A stretch of DNA of 64,000 nt, taken from positions 5,013,608 through 5,077,607 of the forward strand of contig CM074805.1 of the NCBI GenBank assembly GCA_037447605.1, given 5' to 3'. The notes under the pieces were generated by a model. It was not told the origin of the DNA. It ran no database searches and was given only the letters and a program-made list of their open reading frames with translations. The translations under genes and the position numbers were made by a program. Of the stretch, positions 10,001 through 21,300 are shown piece after piece (positions within the stretch are counted from its first letter, which is position 1; every line of letters begins with the position of its first letter). Origin of the DNA: Zygnema circumcarinatum (Eukaryota; Streptophyta; Zygnematophyceae; Zygnematales; Zygnemataceae).

Positions 10001-11864
10001 AGTGAAGATGCTAAGGATCTGTCAGCCTCAAGCTGCGAATTCTGTCAATCAGACAGCCTCGAAAAACCCTCGGGCCGACATGGTTGTGAGCAACAAGGTG
10101 TGTGCCTCTCTCTCTCTCTCTATCATTCAAATGAAGCTTTAACGGCTGAAACTGTAGAATACTCGAACTCTTGAACTTTTTGAAGCTTATATGAAAGGGG
10201 AATTTGAAGGAAGAAAGGATCGCTTGCAACAAGCTAAAAGAAATGTTGTGCAGGGCTTTCCCTCCTAATCCGACCTCTTTTTATGACTCACGCAATAGAA
10301 TCAGGTCCTTCAAGCCTAAAGCTTTCAATGTGTGTTTTTTTGCTTATTGGTTGGTTGGTATTGGTTTATTGAAATGGAGTTCAAGAATATGCAAAATCCA
10401 TTTGTTTGTCGTTGGGGGGTGGCGGCCAGCTTCATGCTGTCGTGGAATACGAGACTGTTGAGGAAGCCGAACGGGCGGTACGCATTTGAAACCTCCATAA
10501 ATTTCCCTCCTATCTCTCCCCCGTTGCCCTCCTTGTTTCTTAAAACGTCCTTTTTTGGGGGGGGAGGGGGGAGGGGAGGGGGGCGGGCGCGCTCTGAATG
10601 CTGAGTCCCCTGTTCTCATTTTCTGATCTATCCTTCTCCACGTGTGTTAAATCAATGCAATCCACCTCATAAATTAGAACTGCGACGCGTTAGAAGTCTT
10701 TCTCACCTGAATCCTATCTTTCCGTCGTGTTCTCGCTGTAAGCAGGTGGCTGAAATGACGGATGCGAGCAATTGGCGGAGCGGTCTGCGAGTGCGCCTCC
10801 TAGTCCGACGAACGGTACGAGGGTTCAACTTATTCAAATTAACAAAATACAAAATAGTGGTTAGGAGGGCTTAAGCTTCACACTTCCTTCTTTCCTAATT
10901 CTCTTTTCAGGTGCCAACTGAAATAGAAATGTCGATGTGGGTTTCATGCTGCAGGGCAAGGGGTCGTACCAGCAGTACCCGCAACACAGAGGGCGGAGAG
11001 GCGGAGAAGAAGGAGACAATGAAGGGATGACAGCAGAAGTGGCGGATGGAGAGGGAGAAGGTGGCAGCCACGGGCAGGAGGGAGAGGAAGCAGGGGTGAG
11101 GCTTCGGGGCTGCGGGAGCAGAGATGGGGTGTGATGTACTGATGCTTGGGGCCGTTCTCGAGTTTGAATTGTGTTTTCAGACAACTTGGCTTTGCTGCAT
11201 TTACTCTTCCTCTGGGTTTGTCTGAGGACGGAGAGCGGGATTTGGACGTTGTGAGGTGGAGAGCAGTACACGGACAGGCCGAAACTGATTTGAGAGAGAA
11301 AGTGAGAGCAATAGAGGGTGATGGGAAAAAGTAGATAAATAGTGAGCAGGTGAGAGGAAAGAAAGCGGAGATATCGAGACGGACTGAGTGAGATGTGACA
11401 AAGGGGATAGAGGAGAGTGGGAGAGTGTGGGGGAGGGGTCCCTACAATGTTCCTTATGGTGTTAGAGTCCAGAGCAGGACGCTTTATCGCTTTGAATGGC
11501 CCTGCAAAGGTAATTTAGTGCAATTATTTTTTGTGTGTAACAGGGTCCTGACGGTAGCAGCGCCCCCCCTGACGGAGAGCGGCAGGTGCGGAAGGAGTTC
11601 AGCGGGCGGGGCCGCGGAGCAGGGGGGGGCAGAGGGAGGTACGGGGGGCGGGGCAGAGGACACGGGGTGTCAGGTGGCAGTCACCAGTTGGTCGGAACCC
11701 CTCCCAAAGGCGGCCAGGCTGCTGGCTCCTTCCCCGGGACGATCGCGCCGGGGAGCCTTCCGGACGGCGCTGCGCAGAAGGCGCCCCTCGGGCCCCGCAT
11801 GCCGGACGGGACGCGAGGGTTTGCGGCGGGCAGGGGGAGGACCCTCCTGGCGCCGCAGGAGTGA
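7024..11864 (+). CDS. LARP6: La-related protein 6 with PAM2 motif and SUZ-C tail
   Basis: An RNA-binding protein of the LARP6 class, predicted 626 residues from ten exons whose phases all close: 7024-7878, 8310-8391, 8744-8859, 9066-9137, 9365-9444, 10001-10097, 10430-10477, 10746-10814, 10955-11095, 11544-11864. A Pro/Ser-rich N-terminus carries the PAM2 motif SKLNAMAPEFVPKG at residues 75-88, which binds the MLLE domain of poly(A)-binding protein. The La motif starts near residue 267 and includes VEFYFSDQNLPTDNYLMK; the RRM starts at RTVIGENLPSDHS and includes LHAVVEYETVEEAERA. An RG-rich C-terminus ends with the SUZ-C motif GPRMPDGTRGFAAGRGR. I chose the ATG at 7024 for its GCCGCC context; an in-frame ATG at 6982 would add 14 residues. 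Some plant LARP6 paralogues carry PAM2 and some do not; this is the PAM2 type. Confidence 0.92.
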
Positions 11865-12008
11865 GTAGCAGACAGAGAGAGGGGTCCTCTTGTGCTCCAC
11901 TGCTGCTGCCGCTGCTGTGTGTGCAACTCAGTGAGGCGAGGCAAGCTGAAACTATTTTTTGCCTGCCGTGGTCTCGTGGCGGGTGTCCATCGTGTGCGTG
12001 CAAGGGCG

Positions 12009-12010
<2 letters not shown>

Positions 12011-12042
<32 letters not shown>

Positions 12043-12043
12043 C
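12011..12043 (+). repeat. GAT trinucleotide repeat
   Basis: About eleven GAT units lie in the intergenic DNA between LARP6 and phosphoglycerate dehydrogenase. Confidence 0.95.
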
Positions 12044-12084
12044 TGTCCGTTTGTGGTGTGGGCTCGCTCGCTCGTTCGTGGCTC

Positions 12085-12300
12085 TTTCCTTCCTTCCTTC
12101 CTTCCCATCCTTCCCTTCTTTTCCTTTCCTTCCCTTCCTTTCCTTTCCTTCCTTTCCTTCCCTTCCCTTCCTTTCCTTCCTTTCCTTTCCTTCCTTTCCT
12201 TGCCTTCCTTTCCTTCCTTTCCTTTCCTTCCTTTCCTTCCTTTCCTTCCTTTCCTTCATTTCTTTGCTTTCCTTTCCTTTCCTTCCTGCCTGCCTTCCTT
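12085..12300 (+). repeat. TTCC/TTTCC polypyrimidine tract
   Basis: Over 200 bp are almost purely pyrimidine on the + strand, built of CCTT and CCTTT units. Long mirror-like polypyrimidine runs can form triplex DNA; that is a general property, not shown here. Confidence 0.9.
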
Positions 12301-12305
12301 GCCCT

Positions 12306-12350
12306 GCTGCCTGCCGCCTGCCGCCTGCCGCCTGCCGCCTGCCGCCTGCC
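12306..12350 (+). repeat. CTGCCGC heptamer repeat
   Basis: About six tandem copies of the 7-mer CTGCCGC follow the pyrimidine tract. Confidence 0.9.
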
Positions 12351-12462
12351 GGGAGGGGGACGGACTGTGCCTGGCGATGCGGAGGCTTGGCTTTGTACCG
12401 GCCCGAACCGAACGAAGCGATGCGAGGGGACGCGCGCGGGCGGGCGGCGGCACCTACTAGCA

Positions 12463-12575
12463 CTTGTGAGGGGCTCGCGTGATTGGCCGCACGCGTAAGA
12501 GGATCGCGTGATTGGTGTCACATTTGAGGGGCTCACGTGATTGGAAACACGTGTGAGGGTTCGCGTTACTGGCCG
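12463..12575 (+). promoter_or_regulatory. Imperfect direct repeats with ATTGG and CACGTG boxes, upstream of phosphoglycerate dehydrogenase
   Basis: Four units spaced about 25-30 bp apart share the pattern GAGGGGCTCGCGTGATTGG, the last ending TTACTGG. The units carry inverted CCAAT boxes, one has CTCACGTGATTGG and another AACACGTGTG. The block lies about 900 bp upstream of the start codon at 13463. Repeated CCAAT and G-box elements suggest a promoter array; this is inference. Confidence 0.5.
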
Positions 12576-12811
12576 CTTTACATCCCCGCGCGATTTGGGT
12601 TCCGTGAGGCGCGCGACCGAAAATATCCCTCTGGTCGGCGCGAGGGCGCGCCCCGAATCTGCCGCGCTGCCGACCGACGGGCCAGCGGCCGTACACCCCG
12701 GCCGCCGCTTGTCGTGTGAGCAGCCGGCCCGGGGCCTGGCTCTGAAAATTTATGAATAGACCGTTTTCAGCGGGCAGGGCAGGCCCGGCGGGTGCGGAAC
12801 ATAAAGATGAA

Positions 12812-12823
12812 GGCCGTACGGCC
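12812..12823. promoter_or_regulatory. Perfect 12-bp palindrome GGCCGTACGGCC
   Basis: The palindrome recurs in whole or part in other gene-flanking DNA of the window: 6653-6676, 12687-12694, 27061, 27103, 27137 and 35176-35187. It may be a transcription factor site. Confidence 0.45.
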
Positions 12824-13462
12824 TCGACCCGCGTCCTTTTCCGGAGTGTAAAAATTACAAACCTGTATTCCAAGAGCTGATTTTTGCCCTTCTGCATCTC
12901 GAACGGAACTCACGCAGTCGACAAAAATGTCTGCTCGAGAAGTGCACAACATTGCACGGCCCCTCGAAAGCATTATCACGGGCAGGAAAAGTATTTCAAA
13001 AGTGGCCTAAAAGTTCCGCCCGTCCGCCCGCATCCAAAGGGAGGATCTCCCTACCTCCCTCCCTCCCTCGGCCGCCGCCGCCCTTTGAACCCTCGCCAGC
13101 CGCCCGCCCGGCCCCCACCGACGCGCAGATCGCCGCGGCGAGCTGGCGGGACACGACACGTGGCCCTCCCTTGGCCGTCGGATCGCCCGCGCCCCCCTCC
13201 GCCGCGACCAGTGACCGCCCGCCCCGCCCCCTGCAGCCCCCCTTGCTGAAGCTAGGCACTGCCGGCGCCGCGACTCGAACCCGGGTCTCGCCCCGCCTGC
13301 CCGCCCGCCCGCCCGCCCGCCCGCCCCGGCGCTCTCCCGCTGCCTGCCCGCCCGCGCAGAGAGCTGAAACTGGGAAGCCTCGCGTGGCGGCGGCCCCTCT
13401 CCCTCTCGCTCTCCCTCTCCCCTTCACTGCCTTCAGGCCTCCACCCAAATTCCTTCGACGCC

Positions 13463-16400
13463 ATGGCTGCCTCCTCCTCCTTTACGTCCTCCCTTCTCCC
13501 GGCGGCCGCCAAACTCCAAACGCCCGTACGCGCCGGCCCCTCCCCTTCCGCCTCCCTGAAGCCCCTCCCCACCCCCAGATCCTCGCCCCTCCTCGCCTCC
13601 TCCGCTTCCTCCCCCCTCTTCGGCTCCAAGCTCGCGCACTCCGCGCGCGCCCTCTCCTTCTCCCGCACGGTCGCAGTCCTCCAGAGCACCGCCCCCGCCC
13701 CCGCCAGCACTGCGGGCGCCGCGCGGGCCCAGGCCGGCGAGGTCTCCGGCAAGCCGACCGTGCTGGTGTCGGAGAAGCTGGGCGACGCGGGGCTCGAGCT
13801 GCTGCGCAAGTTCGCGAACGTGGACTGCTCGTACAACCTCACGCCGGAGGAGCTGGCCGCCAAGATCTCCCTCTGCGACGCGCTGGTCGTGCGCAGTGGC
13901 ACCAAGGTGACGCGCGAGGTGTTCGAGGCGGCCAATGGGCGGCTCAAGGTGGTGGGCCGAGCGGGCGTGGGCATCGACAACGTGGACCTGCAGGCCGCCA
14001 CGGAGGTCGGCTGCCTCGTCGTCAATGCGCCCACCGCCAACACCGTGGCCGCCGCCGAGCACGGCATCGCGCTGCTCTGCGCCATGGCGCGCAACGTGCC
14101 GCAGGCCAACGCCTCCATGAAGGCGGGTGAGTGCGGTCGGGGGGGAGAGGGGGAGAGGGAAGGAGGGGGAAGAGCGCTGAAGCAGAGGGGGAGCTGAAGG
14201 GAAAGGGGAGAGGCGAGGGTGGGCGGTTGGGATAGGAGAACTTTATTGGGGGCAGGTGAAGGGTGGGTTTACGGGGAAGAGGGGTAGGGGACTGGAAGGA
14301 GGCAAACATTTCCTAGATTTAACGGAGAATGGGAGAGGAGAGAGGGAATGGAAAAGGCACGAAGCACTGTCAGGGAGGGCAATGTTAGAGTTTTAGGAGT
14401 TGTGTCAGGAATTAAAAGGTATCTTGGGTTCAGGGCCTTCAGATCAGAAAGAAAAACCAATGTATTGAAGATCCCTGTCATCACGGTTAACTCTACCATT
14501 AGAACCAAAATGTCTAAAAGATGTACCCTCATCAAAAGTATCAGGTCCACTAATGTCAAGTCAATCTCACTCTTCAAACCCCCCCGATCTGAACGCCATT
14601 TTTACAGCACCACGTTTCACCCTTCCATTATAAACCCTCCGTCAAAGCCCCTTCTCGTCCCCTACGCGCGTTGTGGCACCACCTTCCCTGATATGCGCCA
14701 ATAGACGCAGTTTCTTGTGATTTCTGACCCCATCTTGGACTTCATTGCCTCTCCGCACGCAGGTGAGTGGAAGCGCAACAAATATGTGGGTACCTCCCTG
14801 GTTGACAAGACCCTCTCCGTAATGGGCTTTGGTAAAGTGGGCTCTGAAGTCGCTCGGCGGGCCAAGGGCCTGGGCATGCACGTGATCTCGCACGACCCCT
14901 ACGCCCCCGCAGACCGAGCGCGCGCCATCGGCGTGGAGCTTGTGAGCTTCGACGAGGCGCTCGCGCGCGGCGACTTTCTGTCGCTGCATATGCCGCTGAC
15001 TCCCGCGACGGACAAAGTGTTCAACGACGAGAGCTTCGCGAAGATGAAGAAGGGCGCGAGGCTTGTGAATGTGGCGAGAGGGGGGGTCATCGATGAGCCG
15101 GCGCTGCTGAGGGCGCTGGAGAGCGGCCAGGTCGCGCAGGTGAGAGGGGAGGTAGGAGGGAGGGACAGAGGGAGGGCGGAAGGGAGGGAGGGAACGAGGG
15201 ACGAGGGGGTGGTGGAGTCTCTGTTCGGGATGGGAAATGTGGATCCATCATGCTGAGTGCCGGTGTGTTGTGATTGAAAGAGATATCCTGTTTCAGTCAA
15301 TGGATAAGTTTAATTGAACAGAAAGCACGTCGCTCTGTACCGTTTACGACGGTTGCCTTTTCCCTTGACTCACGCGCAAACGCTTGTTCCCTGTTTGTGG
15401 GGTCCACTAATTTCACATCGCGGCAATCTCAGTTACAGTTTAGTTGGATTTTGCAATTGTTGCACCCAAATTAGTAATCTTTCAGCAATTTCATGGTTGA
15501 CTAATACCTTTTTTCGGCGTTCTTCAAATGTTTTTGCTGATAACTCCGGGTTCAGCTGGCAGTCTGAAAGGGACACTATTTGGCTGATGATTGCTAAATC
15601 ATGAAGTGGCTCTTTCAAATGCTCCTTCTCTGCAGGCCGCGTTGGATGTCTTCACGGAGGAGCCTCCTGCAAAGGACGATCCTCTTGTTATGCACCCCAA
15701 CGTGATTGTGACGCCTCATCTTGGAGCAAGCACCACTGAAGCGCAGGTGTTTTCCTAATCTGGAATGATTGTCAGGATTTTTTGGTACCCTTTGTTGTGC
15801 GCTATTTTTTCTGGTTCCTTTTTGCTGATTTTACATCAAAGCAAGGCCAATCTATCAAAGCCTGTGCATAAAGCATGGCGCCTTTGACGTCAAGAAGTGG
15901 CCTTTTTCCTTCTTTTCTAAAAACCCTAAAAACCCTAAAATATTGCGACTGGTCAATGCGGATGCTTCTCCTTGCAGGAGGGTGTTGCTTTGGAGATTGC
16001 CGAAGCAGTGGTGGGAGCACTGAAAGGGGAGTTGGCGGCAACAGCTGTTAATGCACCGATGGTTCCCGCAGAGGTGCTGCGCCCCTCTCTCTCTCACTCT
16101 CACACACACACACACACATTCTCACGCACACTTTCATTTCTTGCCTCTTTCTTGTCTTCTCACTACCTTCCCCTTTCTCTACCCTCCGTTCTCTCCTTCT
16201 CATGTTTCTCGCCCCTGGCTCTTCCTCTCCATGGTACACCATGCACCACATATTCAAGACATGATGTTAGATTGCTAGTTTAGTGGGAGGACATTATTTT
16301 CAATATGAAAAATAGCAAGTATGCAAAAAATTGTGAGCGGAAACTTGATGCTTTGTTGAACCGAATGAAAGGGAGGCATGAGGACAAACGAACCTGAAAC

Positions 16401-17260
16401 ATGTCTCAAGTTATGTTTGCTCTCGAGAACATTGTATGCCACTTAAACTCCAAGAAAACCAAGTGCCCGAAAACCTATCAACACCCCAGAAGCTCAAAAA
16501 AGTTTCAACTGTAATTTTCGACGAGATTCAGAAACATTTGTAAATTTCGTGAGAATTCTTTTTCATGTGTTTGAATTGCTTCTTCCAGGTTCTTGTGGAG
16601 CTCGCCCCCTACGTCTCCCTCGCAGAGCGGTTGGGCCGCATGGCGGTGCAGTTGGTGAGCGGAGGCGGCGGTGTGAAGGACGTCAAAGTGACCTACCGCT
16701 CCGCGCGAAACGACGACGATCTTGACACGCGGCTGCTCCGCGCCATGATCACGAAGGGCATCATCGAGCCGGTCTCCTCTGCCTTCATCAACCTCGTCAA
16801 TGCTGACTACGTTGCCCGGCAACGAGGCATTCGAATCAGCGAAGAGAGGCAGCCGGTTGACGGAGACGAAACCGTTCCCTTGGAGAGCATCCAAGTGCAA
16901 ATCAGTCGCGTGGAGTCGAAGTTTGCGTCCGCAATTGGCGAGGTCGGCGACATCACACTCGCAGGGAGAGTGAAGGAGGGGGTGCCCTACCTCTCCAAGG
17001 TGGGCAGTTTCAGCACAGACATCAGTTTGGAGGGCAGCATCATCTTGTGCCGCCAAGTGGACCAGCCGGGCATGATCGGAAAGGTGGGCTCTATTTTGGG
17101 AGAGCATAACGTGAACATCAGCTTTATGAGTGTGGGCCGTACAGGTCCCCGCAAGCAGGCGGTGATGGCCATTGGGGTGGACGAGAGGCCCGACAAGGAG
17201 GTGTTGCAGGCCATCGGCTCCGTTCCTGCCATTGATGAATTTGTGTTCCTTGAGCTGTAG
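13463..17260 (+). CDS. PGDH: D-3-phosphoglycerate dehydrogenase, plastid
   Basis: First enzyme of the phosphorylated serine pathway: it oxidises 3-phosphoglycerate to 3-phosphohydroxypyruvate with NAD. Five exons (13463-14126, 14763-15139, 15636-15746, 15978-16073, 16589-17260) splice in phase to 639 residues. Residues 1 to about 80 are rich in Ser, Ala, Pro and Arg and lack acids, as plastid transit peptides are. The substrate domain includes VVRSGTKVT and [12 protein letters not shown]; the NAD fold has MGFGKVG at 242-248; the active site is marked by NVARGGVID and His375 in PHLGAST. After an allosteric substrate-binding domain comes a C-terminal ACT domain with [19 protein letters not shown], the serine-sensing fold of long-type enzymes. 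The ATG at 13463 has a GACGCC context. A few Pro-rich and GGGC-type repeats lie just upstream. Identification is secure; plastid location is inferred. Confidence 0.97.
15919..15939 (+). other. Telobox-like AAACCCTAAA pair in intron 3 of PGDH
   Basis: Two overlapping AAACCCTAAA units match the plant telomere-type repeat, which also serves as the telobox in plant promoters. Inside an intron it is probably incidental. Confidence 0.5.
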
Positions 17261-18340
17261 GATTTTTTCTTAGGTTTTTTTCCTCCAATGGAAGGTTATT
17301 TTGGTGACAGAAAAAGAATAATTTTGTGGGCCCGCGTGGTACAACAGCAACTAAGAGCAGGTTGTGGTGCTGAGGTGGCAAAGGTTGCGGGGTAATTTTG
17401 GAGATAGGAGTTTATAGGTGCAGAACTTGAGGATTTTTTTGTTGGCAAAAGAAAGGGTTTTAGTCAGTGTAGAGGAGGTAAGGGGATGGCTACTGTGTAC
17501 GAGCGGAGGGGAGGGAGAGTAGCGGGATCGATGTCCAATTGAGGGGGCCACAATTTTGCAATATAAGTCTCCACTTGCTGATGGGGAGTGTAGGCGTAGG
17601 TCAACTTTGATTAGGCGAGCAGAGCAGAGCGAGGGGCACTCTCTGCCTAAGCGTTGGGTCGTTGGGGCTGAGCCTCTCATAACTCATGCGTCGCGTGGGT
17701 GTGGCAACTCAGCATGCGTGTGGGGGGCAGGGCAGTGCAGTGGCAAGGTCTCGCCAAAACTTATGGCGGATTATATGACAAAATTCACAAAGTTTCAATT
17801 TTGATGGGCCCCAACAGTTGAAGAGGTGGCCAGTCTTGCAACGAAGAGAATTGGCCTTTGCAACGCATCCAGAATGTCATATGTGGTTTGTAGTTTTGTG
17901 GTTTGTGGTTTGCGGGTTTTGGTTTGCTCATGGTTTTGGTTTTCTCTTCATGGCTCTGCACATTTCATGCGCATGTTCGTTGTGCTCATCTCGCCAAGAC
18001 CGTACAGGCGGAGCTGTATAGAGAGTACGGATGTACGGATTGGGGGCGATGGTCAACTCGGTATATCGGGCGAGGCCGCTCGTCGATACCGTACCGACAT
18101 TGCGCTGCGGCCGGCGGGCTGTGGCGCGCTCACGAGAGAGGCGTCCCCTCGCGGAGGGAGGAGGGAGGAGGGAGGAGGGAGGAGGGAGGAGGGAGNNNNN
18201 NNNNNAGGGAGGGAGGAGGGGGAGGAGGGAGGAGGGAGGAGGGAGGGAGGGAGGGAGGGAGGGAGAGCGGGAGAGCAGGAGAGCAAGGGTGGCGAGGGCG
18301 AGCGGGAGGGAGAACGAGAGGCGCGGCAGGAGAGAGTGCG
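17261..18340. other. Intergenic with GGGA repeat and assembly gap
   Basis: No gene was seen between PGDH and the transglycosylase. A GGAGGGA/GGGA tract covers about 18155-18265 and contains ten Ns at 18196-18205, so its length is unknown. TACGG motifs lie at 17999-18036. The tract ends about 75 bp upstream of the next start codon. Confidence 0.7.
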
Positions 18341-21300
18341 ATGATCGCAGCGCCGCGCTTGCTCTCCCGCAGTGACTCCGCGGGCCCGCTGCTTCTTTCA
18401 GGCGCCGCTCGCTCGCGACCTCCGCGGCGCTCCCGCCCGCCTCCTCCTCCTCCTCCGGGGATTAGGCCCCCCTCCTGCGATTCGAGCAGCAGCGAAAACA
18501 TGGCCCTTCGGTTTGAAGTAAGCTGCAAAGAAAGCTCAACCCGATGCATGCATGCAGATAGAAAACGAACCCAGAGCCTCAAGATTTGGAAATTGCGAAT
18601 GACACGAAACCCTCAACCTTGAAAACATGTGAAAGTCTTGCGGATGGCTAGAGGTTCCAGGTCGCATTCACTTCAGGCGTTTGTGACTGAGCAATGAGCA
18701 AATAAGTCATCAGTTTATTGCTGAGAACGTCGGCACAATTCTTTCAAGTTTGGCCTGTTCGGATTCATGAAACAAATGAGCAGAAATAAACGATTTTCTC
18801 TTGAAGTGAACCATAGCATTTGCATTATTTCAACACTGGTTGAAGTTAAGAAAACGAGGATCTATGAAAACGATTAGAATAGAGTAAGTAATTTCGGTGT
18901 CTATTTAGGCGGACATCAAGATAGGGTACTCAATTTTGTGAATGCTTTCTTGTGTAGACTTCCAGCGCGACACTAATCCTGGGCAGTTCAATGCGGCTGT
19001 CCCAGTTGGAATGATTACATTTTCTTTTCTATATCCATCTTTGGTTTCTAATTTACCTATTTTAGGTGAATTAGAAACCAATTTGTGGGCACGCGGTATG
19101 CTCTCGCTCGCTAGCTCTCTGTGGACCAACGGGGGATATCTCGCCTCTGGTATTGCGAGAGTCTGCTGCTGCTGTGGCAGCTGTGCGGAGGCTGACATGG
19201 CAGTGGGTCTGCAAGGTTTTGGCGCGTTACAAGCGAGCGCGCGCCTCGCGGCTCACCTTGCCGCACTTCGCGGCGCACACGCCCATGTTCATGCCTGTGG
19301 GGACGCAAGGTGCGCCCGCCCCTCGCGTGTACCCTCTCGGAGCCCTAATTTCTCACTTGCATTTTCTCTATCTCTCTCTCCCCCTCTCTCTTCCTTCCCT
19401 CTTCTCCTCTCCTCCCTTTTCTCTCCCGCAGCTCTCCGCATCTTCCTGCCGTCTGCCTTGCAACAAAGAAATGACCTGAGCAACAAAACCTGAGAGAGCA
19501 CATAAAAAACTCGAATCCCATTGTAGGGAAAGGCCTATTTTTGTATGCAGGTACAATAAAGGGATTGACCTCGGAGCAATTGCAGGAGCTAGGGTGCCAA
19601 GTCATTTTGGGGAATACTTATCATCTGGAAAACCGGCCGGGATCTGAGATCATCTCTGAAATGGGGGGGCTCCATTCCTTTATGAATTGGCCTCGAGGCC
19701 TTCTCACGGATTCCGGAGGCTTCCAGATGGTAAAGTCTTATGAGTCTGAATATGAGCGGTTTGGCTGAGTGTGGATAGGCTCTAATTTATTCCATCTCGA
19801 GTCTCCTTTGTCTCCACTGTTGTAATGTTTCAACCATAGCTTTTAAACATTCTAAACGTTGTTCTCTTGCACTTTATATGGCAGGTCTCTCTGCTTCACT
19901 TAGCAGACATCACGGAAGAAGGAGTAACTTTTCAGGTTGTCTGCTTTCCGGGCTCAAAACCCTAAACTCTTCAAAACTGCTGTAAACATCATGGATGCTT
20001 TGATTCATTTTGAGATCTTTGAGATATGGTTAACACGTGTTGATTCCATTGGTCGTCTTCTTTCGTGCCATTGCCATCGCAGTCCCCAGTAGACGGAACT
20101 CGCCTTCTTCTCACGCCGGAGGAGTCCATTCGCATTCAGGTGCGTGCGTGCTTGGCCCCTGTTTGCTTCGCGACCGCCATAGAAAGTGGGGCGACTGCGG
20201 CCGAAGCTGACGAGTTGAGAAGATGTGGAACGCGCGGGGGGTGGGAAAAGAGTGCAGAATAGGATCGGCGCTGACATCATCATGGCCCTTGATGATGTCG
20301 TCAGCAGTCTTGTGACAGGACCACGCATCGAAGAGGCGATGCACCGGACACTGAGATGGATCGACAGATGCATTCAAGGTTCGCACTCTCCCGAACCCCC
20401 CTCCTCGCTCTCTTTTTTACTCTCTCTCTACCTCCCGCTCACTTCGACTCCTCCCCTTCTCTCGGCCTCGGAACCACTTCCCTGAGTTTTATGATTCCCC
20501 TCAGTCTCCCTCCAATTTGCTACTTCTTCTTTCTCCCTCCGCTCCATACTAGCCCTCCTTTCTCTTGCGTTCCCTCGTTCTCCGCCCTCCTCGCCTGTCT
20601 GTTTCTTCTCCAACTTCTCTCCGCCGCATGTTTGGGTGCAGCCCATTCTCGCCCCCATGAGCAGAGTCTCTTTGGAATTGTTCAGGGGGGGTTGGATCCG
20701 AAAATTCGGTATGTATTTCTTTATCGTAAGCCGCTGATGGATTTGGAAGCTGGCAATAAAGTGTTTGTTGTCTGGCAAATGTGTGAGTTCCTTTTGGAGC
20801 TTAGAATATGTGGGTGCGATTATACTGGGTCGCTCCATTTTGCTCTCTATTTTCACGAGTCTGCGAAAACACCCTCGTTTTCATGGAAGTTCGCTTCATG
20901 TTGTTCGAATTCAAAAAGATAATCCCCTTGTCTCTATTGGGGTAAAATATTTTTTGTCAAAAAACTAACTTGTGTGCCTGTGTTTCTGCAGAGCTGAGTG
21001 TTTGGAAGGCCTCATAAAAAGAAACTTGCCGGGGTAAGAATGTCAAATAATTACATTTGTCTACTTTGGTGACTGAGCCGTATTTCTTATGAAGGATCAC
21101 GTGATCAATAGTGAGCAGCTATTTGTTTGCTTACTTCCTCAGGGTGGCATCTGATCTTAAATGAAATGAGAGAACGGTAATGGAAACACGAGCAAGTGTA
21201 TTTCTTTCCGAATTTCTCTCCTCTTGTTGGATCCAAGCTTGCATGCTGACAATTAAATCCATTTTGGTGGGTGTGGGACGGTGTCTAAAGGGGTGTAGGT

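Noticed and set aside
11681-12536. Long Lys/Glu/Arg-rich and Phe/Pro/Leu-rich open frames
   Set aside because: Translation of the TTCC tract and neighbouring simple repeats; no recognisable domain.
13433-14118. Long minus-strand open frames opposite PGDH exon 1
   Set aside because: GC-rich antisense shadows of the coding exon with no family features.
15919-15939. Internal telomere remnant
   Set aside because: Only two AAACCCTAAA units inside a normal intron; too short for a telomere tract.
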